This document shows positions 50,717 through 58,829 of a stretch of DNA of 64,000 nucleotides, piece by piece. The notes below the pieces were generated by a model. It was given only the letters and a program-made list of their open reading frames with translations. It ran no database searches and was not told the origin of the DNA. The position numbers and the translations under genes were made by a program. The stretch lies in assembly GCA_964510515.1 (NCBI GenBank), contig CAZEAU010000008.1, positions 1 to 64,000 on the forward strand. Direction: 5' to 3'. The stretch is from SURF-21 sp964510515. Lineage in GTDB: Bacteria > Actinomycetota > Geothermincolia > Geothermincolales > RBG-13-55-18. How positions within the stretch are numbered: the first letter of the stretch is position 1; every line of letters starts with the position of its first letter.

Positions 50717-52276
50717 ATGCAAGTGCGGGATGGGTCGCCGGCGGCACAAGCGGGCGGAGCGGTTGCCGTGAGAAGAATCGCGAAGAGGGCGCATCTGCGG
50801 ACAGCCCTGCCCGCGGCCCTTTGTGCTCTGGCCGCCCTGTGCGCGCTCGCGGCGGCCTGCATCCCCGCAGCCGCGGCGCAGAGGGCGGTTCTGCCCGCCC
50901 TGCCGCCCGAGCCCGAGGGGGGAAGCGGCGAGCCCGCCCCCTCCCTGGACGAGCGGCTGCGGGAGCTGGCGCAGGGCGCCGGGGGCGAGTACGGCATCTA
51001 TCTCAGCGCGTTGCAGACGGGAGAGCATGCGGGGTATCAGGAGGACAAGCCCTTCTACGCCGCCAGCTGCTACAAACTCTTCCAGGTCATGTACATCTAC
51101 GAGAGCGCGGCGCGCGGCAGGATAGACCTCGGCCGCGCCATCGCCTGCGGGGAGGGCGATATCGAGGGGGAGGCGGGGGTCATACAGCATCGATCCCTGG
51201 GCACGGCCTACACCACGCGGGAGCTGTGCAGGTACGCCATCACCTACAGCGACAATACGGCGGCGAGGATGCTGCGCAGGGTCTATGGGTACGCGCCCTA
51301 CCGCGATTACGCCGCCTCCATCGGCTGCAGCGTGAGCGGCCGCTATGGCGGCAACCTCACCACCGCCCGCGAGATGGGCATCCTGCTCATGCGCGTCCAT
51401 CAGTTCGCCTCCGTGAGCCCGCTGGGCCAGGAGGTGGTCTCCTTCCTGGAGGAGAGCGTGCAGGACTGGCGCATCCCCGCCGGGCTTCCCGAGGGCGTGA
51501 GGGTGGGCAACAAGACGGGCGACTATCTCGGCTACGCAAACGACGCCGCCCTGGTCTTCGCGGAGGGCCTCACCTACGTGCTCTGCGTCCTCTCCAGCGG
51601 CGCACCGGGAAACCGCGTGCACACCGAGGCCTCGCGCCTGGTCTATGAGCACCTGGCGCAAGGGCCCGGGGGGGAGGGAGCCCGCGGCGCAGAAGCGCCC
51701 GCGCCGTACGTGCGGCATTTTTTCGCCCACCTCCCCGCGCCTCCGGACAGCGAGACCTGGCTGCGCCTGAGCAACGACGCCGCCTGCACGGCCGCCGTCG
51801 CGCTCAAGCTCTCGGGCGGGGACCTCGCCCTTGCGCAGTGGAGATTGTACGCGCCCTCGCGCAGCGAGATGACCTTATGCCCGGCTGGGATGTGGAGGGG
51901 CGGAGGGGAGTGCGTCCTCTCGCTGTCCTCCCCGGCGCCCATACGGGCGGAGCTTCTGACCTACCGCGAAGGCGGCGGCGGATGGGAGCTCGCGGGCCGC
52001 TCCGCCGGGCTGGAACATGCGGCGACGGAGCTCTGCCTCGTGGCTGACGCCGGCGCGCAGGGACCGCAAACGCGGCTCCACCTCTTCAACCCGGGGGCGG
52101 CGGCGGAGTGCACGGTTTACGGCGTCGCGGAGAGCGGGGCCGTGAAGGCGCCGCTCACCCTCCCCCCCGGAGGCATCTGCTCGCTGCCGGTCGAGCAGCT
52201 CACCGGCGGCGGCGTCTTCGCCCTCTACGTCCTCGCCGACGCGCCCCTCGTCGCCGAGGCAGCCCCCGCCCCCTAG
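50717..52276 (+). CDS. secreted class A beta-lactamase-like serine hydrolase with C-terminal extension
   Basis: 519 residues. A hydrophobic segment at about 29-52 is the export signal. The catalytic domain (about 75-310) shows all three motifs of penicillin-recognising enzymes: SCYK (Ser-x-x-Lys, near 112), YSDNTA (SDN) and GNKTGDY (Lys-Thr-Gly). The remaining 200 residues form one or two beta-rich domains (TWLRLSNDAACTAAVALKL, LHLFNPGAAAECTVYG) of unknown role, perhaps cell-surface binding. Whether it degrades beta-lactams or processes cell wall cannot be told. The class A Glu166 motif is not evident, which argues against a true lactamase. ATG 50717 is supported by the leaderless promoter. 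Confidence 0.82.
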   Translation: MQVRDGSPAAQAGGAVAVRRIAKRAHLRTALPAALCALAALCALAAACIPAAAAQRAVLPALPPEPEGGSGEPAPSLDERLRELAQGAGGEYGIYLSALQTGEHAGYQEDKPFYAASCYKLFQVMYIYESAARGRIDLGRAIACGEGDIEGEAGVIQHRSLGTAYTTRELCRYAITYSDNTAARMLRRVYGYAPYRDYAASIGCSVSGRYGGNLTTAREMGILLMRVHQFASVSPLGQEVVSFLEESVQDWRIPAGLPEGVRVGNKTGDYLGYANDAALVFAEGLTYVLCVLSSGAPGNRVHTEASRLVYEHLAQGPGGEGARGAEAPAPYVRHFFAHLPAPPDSETWLRLSNDAACTAAVALKLSGGDLALAQWRLYAPSRSEMTLCPAGMWRGGGECVLSLSSPAPIRAELLTYREGGGGWELAGRSAGLEHAATELCLVADAGAQGPQTRLHLFNPGAAAECTVYGVAESGAVKAPLTLPPGGICSLPVEQLTGGGVFALYVLADAPLVAEAAPAP

Positions 52277-52315
52277 CCGGTTCGGCCGCTACCGCGGCCG
52301 CACTCCGCCTCTGTA

Positions 52316-52321
52316 TATAAT
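52316..52321 (+). promoter_or_regulatory. -10 box of acyl-CoA dehydrogenase-like gene
   Basis: TATAAT, 17 nt before ATG 52339, giving a very short leader of about 10 nt that includes GGTGATGAG. Confidence 0.45.
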
Positions 52322-52338
52322 GGTGGCCGGGTGATGAG

Positions 52339-53484
52339 ATGGACGAGTCAGCAAACGGTGTGCGCGACATGCTGCGCAGCGAGGCCTGCGGCTTCGCGGC
52401 GCGCGTCCTGCGCGGCGGGGGCGAAGGGCGCATGAGGGACCCCGTGCGCCTCATGGAGATGCTCGCGCAAACGGCGGCGGCGGGGTACCCGGGCCTGCTC
52501 ATACCCGCCTCGTGCGGCGGCGAGGGCGGCGGCCTGCTGGAGGCCTGCATCGTGGTCGAGGAGGTCGCGGCCGAGGAGCCCAGCCTGGCCCTCATGCTCG
52601 TCCACCACCTCTCCTGCGCGCTCGGCATCGTGCTCTGGGCGGGAGAGGGGCAGAGGCTGCGCTTCCTCCCGCCGCTGTGTTCGCTGCGCAGCGTGGGGGC
52701 CGTGGCCCTCACCGAGCCCGAGGCGGGAAGCGACCTCGCGGCCGTCAAGGCGAGCCTGCAGAGAAGGGGCGGGCATCTCGTGCTCGACGGCAACAAGTGC
52801 TTCGTCACCAACACCGGGGAGGGCATCGACGCCCTGGTGCTGGGTTTCTTCCGCGATGCCTCGGGCCTGGCCTGCGCCCTGGTCCCCTCCTCGGCCCCCG
52901 GGTTCCACCTTGCCCACCACTACCGCTTCGCGGGCTGGGAGGGCCTTCCCAATCACGCCATCGTCCTGCAGGGCTGCCTTGTCCCCGCCGACCACCTCGT
53001 CGCGGAACGCCTGGAGGACGAGGGTTACCGGCGCTGGTGGGACGGCTCGATGCTGCTGGTCACGGCCCTGGCGGTGGGCATGATGAGGGCCTGCAGGGAG
53101 AAGGCGGTGCGCTACTGCGGCGAGCGCCGCCAGTTCGGCAAAAGGCTGCTCGAACACCAGGCCCTGCGTTTGCGCATCTCCGATATGGCGGTCTGCGAGA
53201 CCCTGGCCAGGACGGGTATGGAGCTCGCCGCCGCGCGCTTGGACGCGGGAGCGTCCTGCCACGACGAGGTGTGCATGCTCAAACTCTTCGCCACCGGGCG
53301 CCTGGAGGAGGTCGCCTCGTCGGCGGTGGAGATGGCGGGGGGATACGGGTACACCCTCGACAGCGGCCTTTCCGCGCTCTACCGCGACGCCAAGGGGTTG
53401 CAGCTGCTGTGGGGAACGCGGGAGATGATGCGCCTGGAGATAGCCCGCTCGCTGGACGCGCCGCCGCACTCATCCCGCTCCTGA
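52339..53484 (+). CDS. acyl-CoA dehydrogenase-like flavoprotein
   Basis: 381 residues of the acyl-CoA dehydrogenase fold: VALTEPEAGSDLAAVKA and KCFVTNTGEGIDA in the middle domain, the FAD-contact CGERRQFGKRLLEHQALRL, and C-terminal YGYTLDSGLSALYRDAKGLQ. The usual catalytic Glu of the Glu-Gly-Thr motif is replaced: LLWGTREMMR has Trp358. The alternative base position used by isovaleryl-CoA dehydrogenase also lacks Glu by eye. It may be inactive as a dehydrogenase or have a changed reaction. No electron-transfer flavoprotein or thiolase genes are nearby. Confidence 0.85.
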   Translation: MDESANGVRDMLRSEACGFAARVLRGGGEGRMRDPVRLMEMLAQTAAAGYPGLLIPASCGGEGGGLLEACIVVEEVAAEEPSLALMLVHHLSCALGIVLWAGEGQRLRFLPPLCSLRSVGAVALTEPEAGSDLAAVKASLQRRGGHLVLDGNKCFVTNTGEGIDALVLGFFRDASGLACALVPSSAPGFHLAHHYRFAGWEGLPNHAIVLQGCLVPADHLVAERLEDEGYRRWWDGSMLLVTALAVGMMRACREKAVRYCGERRQFGKRLLEHQALRLRISDMAVCETLARTGMELAAARLDAGASCHDEVCMLKLFATGRLEEVASSAVEMAGGYGYTLDSGLSALYRDAKGLQLLWGTREMMRLEIARSLDAPPHSSRS

Positions 53485-53548
53485 CCGCCCTCCCCGCGAA
53501 GCGGGCGGGGCGGGCTCCCGGGCAGAAAAGGGGGGACGGCCTGCGGTC

Positions 53549-54031
53549 TCAGCGCCCGCCGCGCCAGCGGTGACCCCCGCCGCGGACGCCGCTTCCCCGC
53601 GCGGGCCGCGCGGAGCCGCGGGATGCCCTGCTTGCCGCCCTCGTCCACCTTGTGCTGACGCCGCTTCCCCGCACGGGCCGCGCGGAGCCGCGGCCCGCGA
53701 ACCTGGCGATCAACCGGTACAGCGCCGGGACGAGGACCGCCGCGACCGCGACCTTCTGCTCCCTGGCGAGAAGGGGCCGCGCCCTGATGGCGGACACCGG
53801 CCGCGCCTCCGCTCGGGGCTCCGCAAGAGGCCGACCTGCCGTGCGCGGAGCCGGAAGCTCCTCGTACTCGTAGATGGCGCCCTGGGGGCAGGACTCGGCG
53901 CAGGAGCCGCACGAGGTGCACAAGCCCTGGATTATCTCCGCCGTCTGACCCTGCATGCGGATAGCCCCGCTGGGACAGCTCTCCAGGCACAGGCTGCACC
54001 CCGTGCACAGTTCCTCGTCAACCGTAAACAT
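53549..54031 (-). CDS. 2[4Fe-4S] ferredoxin with arginine-rich C-terminal extension
   Basis: 160 residues. The first 60 carry two clusters' worth of ligands: CTGCSLCLESCP and CTSCGSCAESCP. The remaining 100 residues are Arg/Ala/Gly-rich and contain a short internal repeat (RGSARPVRGSGV and RGSARPARGSGV), unusual for a ferredoxin and partly low complexity. It follows the Mrp-ORP gene by 31 nt on the same strand and is a plausible electron or cluster donor to that system. ATG 54031 is preferred; the reading frame is open to 54109. Confidence 0.8.
   Translation of the reverse strand: MFTVDEELCTGCSLCLESCPSGAIRMQGQTAEIIQGLCTSCGSCAESCPQGAIYEYEELPAPRTAGRPLAEPRAEARPVSAIRARPLLAREQKVAVAAVLVPALYRLIARFAGRGSARPVRGSGVSTRWTRAASRASRGSARPARGSGVRGGGHRWRGGR
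53585..53693. repeat. 37-bp direct repeat in ferredoxin 3' region
   Basis: GACGCCGCTTCCCCGC followed by a further 21 matching bases occurs at 53585 and 53657 (72-bp offset, one mismatch). Being a multiple of three, it keeps the frame and adds a repeated basic motif to the protein tail. Confidence 0.75.
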
Positions 54032-54062
54032 GCTCAAGACACCCCGGTGCGGCCGCATGCGC

Positions 54063-55322
54063 TCAATGGTCGCAGACATTGTCGCCCAACTCCAGGGAAC
54101 CGGCGACATATTCCTTCACCGCCCGCAGGGGCTCGATGGCCGGCGCGCCGCAGACCACCCTCACCCCGCTCTGGGCGAATATCTGCTGGGCCCTCGCCCC
54201 CATGCCTCCGGCGATCACCGTCTTCACGCCCTTTTCCGCCAGCCAGCGCGGCAGCAGCCCGGGCTCGTGCGGCGGGGCGTTGCACACCTCCTTGACCGCC
54301 GGCTCTCCTCCGTCGACGGCCTGCACCAGGGTGAATTTCTCGCAGTGCCCGAAGTGCGCACACAACAGGCCATCCTGGGTGGGAACCGCGTATATCTCCA
54401 TGCCTTCCTCCTCGCCTTCTTTCGCTCCTCCGGGGCTTTCGCCCGCGCCCGCCGCGGCGCTCTCCGTTTTTTCGCCGCCCGAGGTCAGGGCCACCACCCT
54501 GTCCACCATGCCGTCGAGTATGGGAGCCACTGCGGGCAGGTCGCGGTAATGGCCCTTCTTGGCCCCGCCGCGATCCGCCCAGGCCGCGAACTCCGCGTCC
54601 AGGGGAAGGGAGGCCAGCAGCTCCACCTGCATCTTCTCCGTCATCTCCGCGGCCCCGCCACTCCCGAAGATGTCCACGCTCTCCCCGCAGTGAGGGCAGA
54701 CGAGGCCGCTCATGTTCTCCACCACCCCCAGCATGCGCATGCCGATGCGGCGGCAGAAAACGATGGACTTGCGCACGTCCGCTATGGCCAGTTCCTGGGG
54801 CGTGGTCACCACCAGCCCCCACGCATCCGGTATCAGCTGCGCCACGCTGAGCGGCTCGTCTCCGGTGCCGGGGGGGGAGTCTATGACCAGGTAATCGAGT
54901 TCGCCCCAGTGGATATCCTCCATGAACTGCCTGATGGCCGTCATCTTCAGGGGGCCCCTCCAGATGACCGCGCTGTCATTATCTTCCATGAACAGTCCGA
55001 TGGATATCACCTTGAGGTTGCCGGCCACGCTGAAGGGGAAGATCCCGCTCTCATCGCCGCTGACCCTCTCGCCCACCAGCCCGAATATCACCGGTATGCT
55101 GGGGCCGTGGAAATCCACGTCCATGACCCCCACCTTGTAGCCGCGCTCCGCCAGGCCCAGGGCCAGGGACGCCGCCACCGAGCTCTTGCCCACCCCGCCT
55201 TTTCCGCTGAGCACCATGATTTTATTCTTAACACCCGCGAAATTCGGATGCTGCGACGGCTTCGCCTGTTCTCCACAGTCTCCTTTACAATCTCCTTTAC
55301 ATGCTGTCACTTTATCTCGCAT
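54063..55322 (-). CDS. Mrp/NBP35-type ATPase fused to ORP (NifX-like) domain
   Basis: 419 residues. An N-terminal Cys cluster (CKGDCKGDC, residues 8-16) precedes a deviant Walker A SGKGGVGKSS near 40, the Mrp signatures VMDVDFHGPSIP and SPPGTGDE, and the cluster-bridging CPHC. After an acidic linker (about 285-300) comes a NifX/ORP-fold domain (MEIYAVPTQDGLL, CAHFGHCEKFTL, IAGGMGARA). The fusion matches the Mrp-ORP protein of the Desulfovibrio orange-protein complex, which handles a molybdenum-copper-sulfide cluster. Same strand and spacing suggest cotranscription with the NifX-like gene upstream and the ferredoxin downstream. ATG 55322. Confidence 0.9.
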   Translation of the reverse strand: MRDKVTACKGDCKGDCGEQAKPSQHPNFAGVKNKIMVLSGKGGVGKSSVAASLALGLAERGYKVGVMDVDFHGPSIPVIFGLVGERVSGDESGIFPFSVAGNLKVISIGLFMEDNDSAVIWRGPLKMTAIRQFMEDIHWGELDYLVIDSPPGTGDEPLSVAQLIPDAWGLVVTTPQELAIADVRKSIVFCRRIGMRMLGVVENMSGLVCPHCGESVDIFGSGGAAEMTEKMQVELLASLPLDAEFAAWADRGGAKKGHYRDLPAVAPILDGMVDRVVALTSGGEKTESAAAGAGESPGGAKEGEEEGMEIYAVPTQDGLLCAHFGHCEKFTLVQAVDGGEPAVKEVCNAPPHEPGLLPRWLAEKGVKTVIAGGMGARAQQIFAQSGVRVVCGAPAIEPLRAVKEYVAGSLELGDNVCDH

Positions 55323-55350
55323 CCCCTTTCCTTGTCGTTATTATCAACCC

Positions 55351-55761
55351 CTACTCGCCGTCCCCGCAGCGCTGGTCCCGCTTGGGCCGGCGGATGCGGT
55401 CCGGGTTCTCCTTGAGCTCGCCCTTTAAGTAACAGGCCAGCGCCTCCTGCGTCAATTCCTCGTCCGTGGCGATGGGGAGCACGTCCCTGCGCAGCATCCC
55501 CACGTAGGCATTCTCTCCCATGCCCCCGCAGATGACCACGCGCACGTCCGGGAGGAGCTTCTCCAGCAGCTCCCAGCAGCCCGCCTGGGTATCCTCCTCT
55601 CCCCTCGCACATTCCATGCGGTTCACCCGGAACTCTTCGTCGGTGACCTTGCCTTTCGTCACCGTATAGACGGCGAAAAGCGGCGCCGCGCCGAAATGGC
55701 ATGCTATCACCTTGCCGTTCTCGGTGGCCACCGCGACCTTGTGCTCCTGGTGGAGGATCAT
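55351..55761 (-). CDS. NifX/ORP-fold dinitrogenase iron-molybdenum cofactor-type protein
   Basis: 136 residues of the NifB/NifX/ORP family: KVAVATENGKVIACHFGAAP, then VRVVICGGMGENAYVGML. Such domains bind metal-sulfide clusters for storage or transfer. Unlike nitrogenase accessory proteins it has no nif neighbours; the Mrp-ORP fusion gene follows after 28 nt. ATG 55761 has GGGAGGGG upstream. It is transcribed from the minus-strand promoter at 55941-55968. Confidence 0.88.
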   Translation of the reverse strand: MILHQEHKVAVATENGKVIACHFGAAPLFAVYTVTKGKVTDEEFRVNRMECARGEEDTQAGCWELLEKLLPDVRVVICGGMGENAYVGMLRRDVLPIATDEELTQEALACYLKGELKENPDRIRRPKRDQRCGDGE

Positions 55762-55940
55762 CGCCTTCCCCTCCCAGCGCTCTTCAGCCTGCGCCATTTC
55801 GGCTCTACCCACAGGTAAACGCCAAGGAGCGCCGAGACGAGGCCGGAGTATATGTGCAGCTTTCTCAGAGTTTTTCTCCTCGGCATCATGCCTCTCATCC
55901 TCCAGCCCTCGAGGGGGTCTGCAGGGCGCCCCGACAGTTA

Positions 55941-55968
55941 ATTATAGTCCTTATATAGCATATGTCCA
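55941..55968 (-). promoter_or_regulatory. promoter of NifX - Mrp-ORP - ferredoxin operon
   Basis: Minus strand TGGACA (55968-55963), 16-nt spacer, TATAAT (55946-55941). The -35 box lies inside the first copy of the 16-bp element. Confidence 0.65.
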
Positions 55969-56073
55969 GTAACAAGATCATGCTCCTCACGCTCGCATTT
56001 CATCATCTCATACACGATGCTTTACACATGGTTTACACTAGTATAATATATTTATGGGCATATGCCTAGTAAT
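55958..56073. promoter_or_regulatory. paired 16-bp elements exactly 100 bp apart
   Basis: GCATATGTCCAGTAAC (55958-55973) and GCATATGCCTAGTAAT (56058-56073) match at 13 of 16 positions in the same orientation. Copy 1 covers the -35 of the minus promoter; copy 2 lies just after the predicted start of the plus promoter. One regulator could control both operons, perhaps the DUF134 protein at 58830. Confidence 0.6.
56042..56047 (+). promoter_or_regulatory. -10 box of rightward ORP-like operon
   Basis: TATAAT with TTTACA 15 nt before it (56021-56026), a short spacer. Start predicted near 56054, leader about 60 nt to ATG 56117. Confidence 0.5.
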
Positions 56074-56116
56074 GAAGGCGCGGGGAGCGCCTGACGCGGA
56101 TGTGGAGGTGAGACGG

Positions 56117-56299
56117 ATGGCATGGCTGGGAAGAGGACGCGGAAGCGGAAGGCCCGCGGGTGGCCGCGGTGCCGCCGGAACCGCTGTATGCCGCTGCCCC
56201 AAGTGCGGGCACAGCGAGCCGCACACCAGGGGCGTCCCTTGCTCCAGGAAGAGCTGCCCCAAGTGCGGAACGCGCATGGTGGGGGCGAACTGCGGTTGA
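56117..56299 (+). CDS. 60-residue zinc-ribbon protein
   Basis: A Gly/Arg-rich N-terminus followed by CRCPKCGHSEPHTRGVPC and CPKCGTRMVG, a small zinc ribbon. Proteins of this form are common beside NifX/Mrp-type genes in anaerobes, with unknown role. ATG 56117 has GGAGGTGA upstream. First gene of the rightward operon. Confidence 0.75.
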   Translation: MAWLGRGRGSGRPAGGRGAAGTAVCRCPKCGHSEPHTRGVPCSRKSCPKCGTRMVGANCG

Positions 56300-56361
56300 G
56301 AGAGCGCCGCGAGGCGCGGTCATGGCACAGGAGATTGACGCATTGAGGAGAGGAGAATGAC

Positions 56362-56910
56362 ATGAAGGTAGCCATATCATCTACGGGACCCGACTTGACG
56401 GGCAACGTGGACCCCCGTTTCGGCCGCTGCGCCTACTTTATCTTCTACGACACCGATACGGGAAACTGGGAGGCGGTGCCCAACGCCAACCGTGACGCCG
56501 CCGGCGGGGCGGGCATCCGCACCGCCCAGTCCGTGGTGGAGAAGGGCGCGGAGGCCGTGCTCACGGGCAATATCGGCCCCAACGCCATGCAGGTGCTCTC
56601 GGGGCAGGTCAAGGTGTACACGGGCTTTTTCGGCACCATCGAGGAGGCTCTGCAGGCGCTGAAAACGGGCGGCCTCACCGACACGACCTCGCCCACGGTC
56701 CAGGACCACGCCGGCCTGGGCGGCGGAGGCGCCGCCGGTCCCGGCACCGGCATGCCGGGCGGAGGCATGGGCATGGGCGGAGGCATGGGCATGGGCGGAG
56801 GCATGGGCATGGGCGGAGGCATGGGCCGCGGCATGGGCGGAGGCATGGGCCGCGGTGGAGGCCGCGGTGGAGGCCGCGGCAGGGGCGGTAGAGGTGGGGG
56901 GCGTTGGTAA
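56362..56910 (+). CDS. NifX/ORP-fold protein with Gly/Met/Arg-rich tail
   Basis: 182 residues. The first 115 form a NifX/ORP domain (KVAISSTGPDLTGNVDPRFG, CAYFIFYDTDTG, AEAVLTGNIGPNAM). The last 60 are low complexity: GGGMGMGGGMGMGGGMG repeats, then RGGG repeats. NifX/ORP proteins with Gly/Met tails occur in anaerobes; the function of the tail is unknown, but methionines could bind Cu(I) and Arg-Gly repeats could bind partners. The following MinD-like gene starts inside its 3' end. Confidence 0.88.
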   Translation: MKVAISSTGPDLTGNVDPRFGRCAYFIFYDTDTGNWEAVPNANRDAAGGAGIRTAQSVVEKGAEAVLTGNIGPNAMQVLSGQVKVYTGFFGTIEEALQALKTGGLTDTTSPTVQDHAGLGGGGAAGPGTGMPGGGMGMGGGMGMGGGMGMGGGMGRGMGGGMGRGGGRGGGRGRGGRGGGRW

Positions 56911-57764
56911 TCACAGTCGCCGCCGGCAAGGGCGGGACCGGCAAGACCCTGGTGGCGGTGAACCTGGCCCTTTCCCTGCACCGGGCGGGGGTGAAGACGC
57001 TGCTCGCGGACGCCGACGTGGAGGAGCCCAACGCTCACCTTTTCATCAGGCCCTCCATCACCAGCCGCGAGGACGTCACCATAGCCATACCGCGCATCGA
57101 CGAGGAGGTCTGCGACCGCTGCGGTGAATGCTCCTCCTTCTGCGCCTTCGGGGCGCTGGCCACCACGCCCGCGCGGGTCATCCTCTTCGACGACCTCTGC
57201 CACGGTTGCGGGGGATGCACGCTGGTATGCCCCCTCGGCGCCATCAGCGAGGAGCCGCGGCTCATCGGGGCCATCGAGCGGGGACGCAGCGCCGAGGGCC
57301 TGGACTTCATGCACGGGATCCTGGAGATAGGCGAGCCCATGGCCAGCCCCATTATCGCCGCCATCAAGGAGCGCCTGGACCCCGCGGCCGTGAACATCGT
57401 CGATTGCGGGCCGGGAACGGGCTGCGCCGCCATGACCGCGGTGCAGGGCTCGGATGTGTGTATCATGGTCACCGAGCCCACCCCCTTCGGCCTGCACGAC
57501 CTGCTCATGGCGGTGAAGATGGCCGAGACGCTCGGGGTGCCCTCGCTGGTGGTGGTGAACAAAGACGCGCCGGGCAACACCGAGGTGAGGGACTTCTGCG
57601 CCGAGCACGGCCTGGAGATAGCGCTCTCCATACCCTTCTCCATGGAGACGGCGCGGCTCACCTCGAGCGGCGTCAACCTGGTCGACAGCGAAAAGGACTG
57701 GCAGAGGACGTTCTATTCCCTCTACGAGAGGGTATCCCCCATGGTCTCCAGCGGAGGTGCCTGA
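56904..57764 (+). CDS. MinD/Mrp-family P-loop ATPase with ferredoxin insert (1)
   Basis: 286 residues. ITVAAGKGGTGKTLVAVNLA is the deviant Walker A, and about 60 residues later a two-cluster ferredoxin domain is inserted: CDRCGECSSFCAFGAL and CHGCGGCTLVCPLGAI. Then NIVDCGPGTGCAAM and VTEPTPFGLHDLLMAVK. This architecture matches the two MinD-like subunits of the Desulfovibrio orange-protein operon. TTG 56904 overlaps the previous gene by 7 nt with GAGGTGGGG upstream. Confidence 0.9.
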   Translation: MVITVAAGKGGTGKTLVAVNLALSLHRAGVKTLLADADVEEPNAHLFIRPSITSREDVTIAIPRIDEEVCDRCGECSSFCAFGALATTPARVILFDDLCHGCGGCTLVCPLGAISEEPRLIGAIERGRSAEGLDFMHGILEIGEPMASPIIAAIKERLDPAAVNIVDCGPGTGCAAMTAVQGSDVCIMVTEPTPFGLHDLLMAVKMAETLGVPSLVVVNKDAPGNTEVRDFCAEHGLEIALSIPFSMETARLTSSGVNLVDSEKDWQRTFYSLYERVSPMVSSGGA

Positions 57765-57765
57765 G

Positions 57766-58644
57766 ATGAAACAACTGGTCATCCTCAGCGGCAAGGGCGG
57801 GACGGGAAAGACCACGGTCACCGCCTCCCTGGCGCAGGCCTTAAAACCGGTGATGCTGGCCGACTGCGACGTGGAGGCGCCCAACCTGCACCTCCTGCTC
57901 TCCCTGAAAACGGAGAAGTCCTACGCCCTGCGGGTCTCGCGCAAGGCGAGGATAGACCCTGAGCTGTGCACCTCCTGCGGCCTCTGCGAGGAGCACTGCC
58001 GCTTTGGAGCCGTCGTCGCCTCCGACCCCTACAGCATCGACGTATTCAGCTGCGAGGGCTGCGGGGTCTGCGGCCACGTGTGCCCGGAGAAGGCCGTCGA
58101 CTTCTTCGAGAGCGACGGGGCACAGGTCTATATCGGCACCACGCCCTACGGGCCCATGGTCGGGGCGGAGCTCGCCATGGGCGAGGAAGCCTCGGGCAAG
58201 GTGGTGTCGCAGGTGCGGATGGAGGCCCAGGCGATGGCCCATGAGGCCGGGCTACCGCTCATCATCGTGGACGGCTCGCCGGGCACGGGATGCCCGGTGA
58301 TCGCCTCCCTGAGCGGCGCGGACCTGGCCCTCATCGTCACCGAGCCCTCGCTTTCGGGCCTGCACGACCTGGAGAGGATACTGCAGGTGGCGAAGCACTT
58401 CGGCATCCCCACCATGGTGTGCATCAACAAATGCGACATCGTGCCCGAGCTGGCGGACCGTATCAGGCGGAGATGCGGGGAGCTGGGCATAGAGGTTGCC
58501 GCGCAGATACCCTTCAGCGAAGAGGTGGTGGAGGCGCTGCGCGCCGGGCGTCCGCCCCTGGGAAACGTGCCGCAGCGGGTGGAGGAGCCCCTGCGGCGCC
58601 TGGCCGAAGCGGTCGTGGCGCACACGGCGGTAGCCGCCAATTGA
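57766..58644 (+). CDS. MinD/Mrp-family P-loop ATPase with ferredoxin insert (2)
   Basis: 292 residues, same architecture as the preceding gene: LVILSGKGGTGKTTVTASLA, ferredoxin insert CTSCGLCEEHCRFGAV and CEGCGVCGHVCPEKAV, then IIVDGSPGTGCPVIASLS and VTEPSLSGLHDLERIL. The two probably form a heterodimer. ATG 57766 has GGAGG 8 nt upstream and starts one base after the previous stop; GTG 57757 overlaps the ribosome site and is less likely. Confidence 0.9.
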   Translation: MKQLVILSGKGGTGKTTVTASLAQALKPVMLADCDVEAPNLHLLLSLKTEKSYALRVSRKARIDPELCTSCGLCEEHCRFGAVVASDPYSIDVFSCEGCGVCGHVCPEKAVDFFESDGAQVYIGTTPYGPMVGAELAMGEEASGKVVSQVRMEAQAMAHEAGLPLIIVDGSPGTGCPVIASLSGADLALIVTEPSLSGLHDLERILQVAKHFGIPTMVCINKCDIVPELADRIRRRCGELGIEVAAQIPFSEEVVEALRAGRPPLGNVPQRVEEPLRRLAEAVVAHTAVAAN

Positions 58645-58829
58645 GAAGCGCGGTCACGCGGGGCCGGAGGCGGGGCGGCGGAGGTGACAAATGCCCGCCG
58701 TTGCCATATAAAAGAGGCGAGGGAGGTGGGCTCTTGACCGCACCCGCCGATCCCGGGCCGCCGGGGGAGGCGCCCCGCACGTAACGCCAGGGGCAGGAGG
58801 AGAACAGCGCGCATAAAGGAAGTGAGCAA

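Larger units (their letters stand above)
55762..56116. other. 355-nt divergent control region of ORP-like cluster
   Basis: Carries promoters in both directions and the paired 16-bp elements listed separately. It is markedly AT-rich from 55935 to 56075. Also contains TTTACAC twice (56021 and 56032). No gene is supported. Confidence 0.6.
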
